Under the pieces are notes generated by a model. It saw only the letters and a list, made by a program, of their open reading frames with translations. It did not search any database and was not told the origin of the DNA. Below, in pieces: positions 60,847 through 64,000 of a stretch of DNA of 64,000 nucleotides. The first letter of the stretch is position 1. Each line of letters starts with the position of its first letter. A program made the position numbers and the translations under genes. Origin of the DNA: Acidimicrobiaceae bacterium (GTDB lineage Bacteria; Actinomycetota; Acidimicrobiia; Acidimicrobiales; Ilumatobacteraceae); NCBI GenBank assembly GCA_016722025.1, contig JADKGZ010000015.1, forward strand, positions 1 through 64,000, read 5' to 3'.

Positions 60847-61869
60847 ATGCAGATCGCAATGGTTGGGTTGGGGCGCATGGGCTCCAACATGGTCCGTCGG
60901 CTCCAGCGTGCCGGCCATGAGTGCATCGCCTACGACGTCAACGACGCGGCGGTCACCGCAATGGAAGGTGAGGGCGTCACCGGCGCCCGGTCTCCACAAC
61001 AGGTGGTCGCTGCGCTCGCTGCGCCGCGCCACATCTGGCTGATGGTGCCTGCTGCCTACGTGGCCGACACCATTGCCAGGTTCGAGCCGTTGCTGTCGCC
61101 GGGCGACACCATCATCGACGGTGGCAACTCGTGGTACCGCGACGACGTCGACCGCGCCGCACCACTGGCCGCGAAGGGCATCAACTACGTCGACGTCGGC
61201 ACCAGCGGCGGCGTGTTCGGCCTGGAGCGCGGGTACTGCCTCATGGTTGGCGGGCCGACCGAGTCGGTGCAGCAGCTGTCGGCGGTGTTCGACTCCTTGG
61301 CGCCAGGCATGGCCGCGGCACCGCGCACCGCCGGCCGCGACGGCGCGATCGGCAGCGAGGAGCACGGCTGGTTGCACTGCGGCCCCGTGGGCGCCGGCCA
61401 CTTCGTGAAGATGGTGCACAACGGCATCGAGTACGGGCTGATGGCCGCCTACGCCGAAGGCCTCAACGTTCTGGCCAACGCCAACATCGGCAGCGAGTCG
61501 CACGCCAAGGACGCCGAGACCGCTCCGCTTTCGCATCCCGAGTATTACCGCTACGACATCGATCTGGCGGCCGTCACCGAGCTGTGGCGCCGAGGCAGCG
61601 TGGTCAGCAGCTGGCTGCTCGACCTCACCGCGCAGGCACTGCACACCGACCCGATGCTCAGCGGTTTCGAAGGCAGGGTCAGCGACAGCGGCGAAGGCCG
61701 CTGGACCATCCACGCCGCTGTCGACGAAGGCGTGCCGGTGCCAACCCTGGCAGCGTCGCTGTGGGATCGCTTCTACTCGCGCGATCGCGGCGATGTGGCG
61801 CACAAGGTGCTGTCGGCGATGCGAGCCGGTTTCGGCGGGCACCACGAAGTCAAGGACACGGCGAAGTGA
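60847..61869 (+). CDS. gnd: 6-phosphogluconate dehydrogenase, decarboxylating (short type)
   Basis: 340 residues. MVGLGRMGSNMVRRL (NAD(P) loop, about 5-19), DGGNSWYRDD (about 92-101), VGTSGGVFGLERGYCLMVGG (about 117-136), GAGHFVKMVHNGIEYGLM (about 180-197) with the catalytic Lys. The 300-residue class is usual in actinobacteria and often NAD-linked. Forms oxidative pentose-phosphate steps with zwf 10 bp downstream. Confidence 0.93.
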   Translation: MQIAMVGLGRMGSNMVRRLQRAGHECIAYDVNDAAVTAMEGEGVTGARSPQQVVAALAAPRHIWLMVPAAYVADTIARFEPLLSPGDTIIDGGNSWYRDDVDRAAPLAAKGINYVDVGTSGGVFGLERGYCLMVGGPTESVQQLSAVFDSLAPGMAAAPRTAGRDGAIGSEEHGWLHCGPVGAGHFVKMVHNGIEYGLMAAYAEGLNVLANANIGSESHAKDAETAPLSHPEYYRYDIDLAAVTELWRRGSVVSSWLLDLTAQALHTDPMLSGFEGRVSDSGEGRWTIHAAVDEGVPVPTLAASLWDRFYSRDRGDVAHKVLSAMRAGFGGHHEVKDTAK

Positions 61870-61879
61870 AGGAGCAGCA

Positions 61880-63284
61880 GTGAGCACCGCCGCCAGCCAA
61901 CCGACGGCCGACGCGCTGGTGCTGTTCGGCGCCACCGGCGACCTCAGCAAGCGCAAGCTGTTCCCGGCGCTGTACCGCCTGGAAGACCACGGCCACCTCA
62001 CGGTGCCGGTCATCGGGGTGGCTCGCAGCGACTGGAACGATGAAGGCTTCCGCCAGCACGCGCACGACTCCGTCCTGGCCAGCATCCCCGACGCGAAGGC
62101 GGCCGTCATCGACGCGCTGCTGGCGCGACTCGATCTCATCCAGGGCGACTACGCCGACGCGAAGACGTGGACCAACCTGGCCAAGACGCTGCACAAGCAC
62201 AAGAGCCAGCACGCCGTCTTCTACATGGCCATTCCCCACGATGTTCCCCACCGTGGCGCAGGCGTTGGCTTCGGTGGGCCTCAACGAGCGCGGCCGCATC
62301 GTGGTGGAGAAGCCGTTCGGTCGCGACCTGGCCAGCGCGAAGGAGCTCAACGAGACGCTCCACTCCGTCTTCCCGGAGGAGCGCATCTTCCGCATCGACC
62401 ACTACCTCGGCAAGGAGAGCGTGGAAGACCTGCTGGTGTTCCGCTTCAGCAACACGCTGCTCGAGCCGGTGTGGAACCGCAACTACGTGCGCAGCGTGCA
62501 GATCACGATGAGCGAGACCATCGGCGTGGAAGGCCGGGGCAGCTTCTACGACGGCGTCGGCACCATCCGCGACGTGCTGCAGAACCACCTCCTGCAGGTG
62601 CTGGCACTGGTGGCCATGGAGCCACCCGCCGGGCCGGAGGCCAGCTTCCTGCAGGACGAGAAGGCCAAGGTGTTCGCAGCCATGCGCCCCATCGACCCCG
62701 CTGCGCTGGCGCGCGGCCAGTACGTGAGCTATCGCGACGAGCCGGGCGTGGCACCCGACTCGACGGTCGAGACGTTCGTGGCGGCGCGGCTGGAGATCGA
62801 CTCGTGGCGCTGGGCCGGCGTGCCGTGGTACGTGCGCTGCGGCAAGGCGTTGGCCGGCAACGCCACCGAGGTGGTGGTCGAGTTCCGCGAACCACCGAGC
62901 CTGCTGTTCGACGAAGCGGGTGGCCCCAAGCCGGAGCGCAACCTGGTGCGCTTCCGCCTGGGCAAGCACGACGGTGTCACGTTCACGTTGCAGGCCAAGA
63001 CGCCGGGCCAGCACCTCGACAGCCAGAACGTCGACGTCGCGGTCGACTTCGCCGCCGCGCTGGGCGAACGACGCGAGGCGTACGAGCGTTTGCTCGACGA
63101 CGCGCTCGCCGGCCTGCCCCGCCGCTTCGCTCGTGAAGACATCGTCGAGCAGACCTGGCGAGTGGTGCAGCCGGCACTCGACGCGCCCGGTTCCGTGCAC
63201 CCGTACTTCCGCGGTTCGTGGGGCCCCGCCGAAGCCGACCGAATCCTGTGCGGCGACAGCTGGTTCCTGCCCGCGGTCTCCTGA
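61880..63284 (+). CDS. zwf: Glucose-6-phosphate dehydrogenase, frameshifted
   Basis: About 468 residues when repaired. LFGATGDLSKRKLFPALYRL (about 15-34) and YMAIPP precede a break; a single missing C in CCCC at 62234-62237 shifts the frame, after which the enzyme reads on: RIVVEKPFGRDL, RIDHYLGKESVEDL (the RIDHYLGKE signature, about 170) and VGTIRDVLQNHLLQVLAL. The GTG at 61880 follows GAAGGAG by 5 nt. Oxidises glucose 6-phosphate; with gnd it makes NADPH. The break is almost surely a base-calling or assembly fault. Confidence 0.9.
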
Positions 63285-63299
63285 TGCCGCGCCCAGCGC

Positions 63300-64000
63300 T
63301 CAGCGAGTTCGACGGTTGGGCACCACGACCACGGTGCCGTCGTCGTCGTAGTGCACGCGCACGCTGACGCCGTAGAACTCGCTGAGGATCTCCGGCCGCA
63401 GCACCTGCGCCGGCGTTCCCTCCGCCACCAGATGACCTTCGTGCAGCAGCGCCAGGCGGTCGGCGTACAGGCCGGCCAGCGTGAGGTCGTGCATCGCCGA
63501 CACGACGGTGAGGCCGTTCTCGCGACGCAGGCGATCCACCAGTTCCAGCGCCTGCTGCTGGTGCCCGATGTCGAGCGCACTCGTGGGTTCGTCGAGCAAC
63601 AGCACCGGCGCGCCCTGGGCGATCGAGCGAGCCAGGACCAGCCGTTGCGACTCGCCGCCGCTGAGCGTGCTGAGCATCCGGTCGGAGAACGCCGCCAGAT
63701 CGAGGCGCTGCAGGATGTCGTTGGCGATCACGCGATCCTGGGCGCTGACACTGCCGAAGTAGCTGATGAACGGGCTGCGACCCAGCAGCACGTAGTCGAA
63801 CACCGTCATGTCTGCCGGCAGCACCGGCGCCTGCGGCACGTATGCCACCCGCCGCGCCCGCTCGCGTGCGGTCATCGCCGCGGTCTCCTCGCCGGCGATG
63901 GCGATGACGCCGCCGTGCGGGGCCAGACCGCAGGTCGCGCGCATGACGCTCGACTTGCCCGCACCGTTGGGACCGATGAGGCACAGCCACCCACCCGACG
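63300..64000 (-). CDS. ABC transporter ATPase, iron/haem/cobalamin type, partial
   Basis: Cut by the window end; 233 residues are present. Walker A IGPNGAGKSSVMRATCGL lies close to the edge, then QAPVLPADMTVFDYVLLGRSP, signature LSGGESQRLVLARSIAQGAP, Walker B LLLDEPTSALDIGH and SAMHDLTLAGLYADR. The C-terminal tail (FYGVSVRVHYDDDGTVVVVP) is typical of FecE/BtuD/HmuV-type ATPases. The permease and binding protein must lie outside the window. Confidence 0.85.
   Translation of the reverse strand, partial: SGGWLCLIGPNGAGKSSVMRATCGLAPHGGVIAIAGEETAAMTARERARRVAYVPQAPVLPADMTVFDYVLLGRSPFISYFGSVSAQDRVIANDILQRLDLAAFSDRMLSTLSGGESQRLVLARSIAQGAPVLLLDEPTSALDIGHQQQALELVDRLRRENGLTVVSAMHDLTLAGLYADRLALLHEGHLVAEGTPAQVLRPEILSEFYGVSVRVHYDDDGTVVVVPNRRTR

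Overview
This is a GC-rich chromosomal window with densely packed genes, short intergenic gaps and many 1-4 bp start/stop overlaps (ATGA, GTGA). The gene content points to an actinobacterium: glucosyl-3-phosphoglycerate synthase, a SepX/GlpR-type divisome membrane protein, several mycothiol-dependent maleylpyruvate-isomerase-fold proteins, an FmdB protein with a Ser tail, and a WXG100-like/large-protein pair. The class Acidimicrobiia is my best guess, by inference only. There is one tRNA gene (Ala, CGC), one TPP riboswitch, two MazF-type toxin-antitoxin modules, and no integrase, transposase, rRNA or CRISPR array.

Layout. 1-3.2 kb: broken intradiol dioxygenase, gpgS, DHPS-like folP paralogue, folB-folK fusion. 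3.3-5.1 kb: enoyl-CoA hydratase, hairpin, tRNA-Ala, SepX-like protein. 5.2-9.1 kb: molybdopterin genes moaC, moaA, moeA with a secreted protein between. 9.2-12.6 kb: glycolipid-binding protein, AlkD-like protein, galU, FmdB and SAF proteins. 12.7-17.8 kb: a minus-strand operon (PHP phosphoesterase, uppP, pirin, PLP enzyme), an RmlD-like reductase and TA module 1. 17.8-23.5 kb: tldE/tldD, a hotdog thioesterase, a lipoprotein, and an ABC permease with an ATPase that carries a C-terminal cyclic-nucleotide-binding domain. 23.5-30 kb: a ThDP enzyme, two SDRs, dxs, an unknown gene, TA module 2. 30-42.4 kb: hisN-like phosphatase, VWA lipoprotein, amidohydrolase, dimethylformamidase-like protein, 6-phosphofructokinase, VOC and MPI-fold proteins, PLP lyase, hydrolase, penicillin-acylase-family protein. 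42.5-49.8 kb: lipoprotein, NfuA-like scaffold, trimethylamine-dehydrogenase-like flavoprotein, DUF3048 lipoprotein, SDR, CDF and EamA transporters. 49.8-53.9 kb: a thiamine salvage operon (TPP riboswitch, thiamine diphosphokinase, ThiB, ThiP, ThiQ). 53.9-64 kb: oxidoreductase, acetyltransferase, the WXG100-like pair, patatin, CopC-CopD fusion, MPI-fold protein, 6-phosphogluconate dehydrogenase, zwf, and a metal-type ABC ATPase cut by the window end.

Three window-wide signals stand out. First, about thirty genes have a TANNNT -10 box only 6-10 nt before the start codon with no Shine-Dalgarno sequence, so leaderless transcription appears to be the default; in one 23-bp divergent gap (moeA/glycolipid protein) one palindrome supplies both -10 boxes. 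Second, short perfect tandem repeats (10-16 bp, 2-5 copies) sit on gene junctions or gene ends at about ten places. Third, at least seven otherwise well-conserved genes carry small indels, several in C or G runs; these look like assembly errors rather than biology, although the first gene and the ABC ATPase may be truly damaged.
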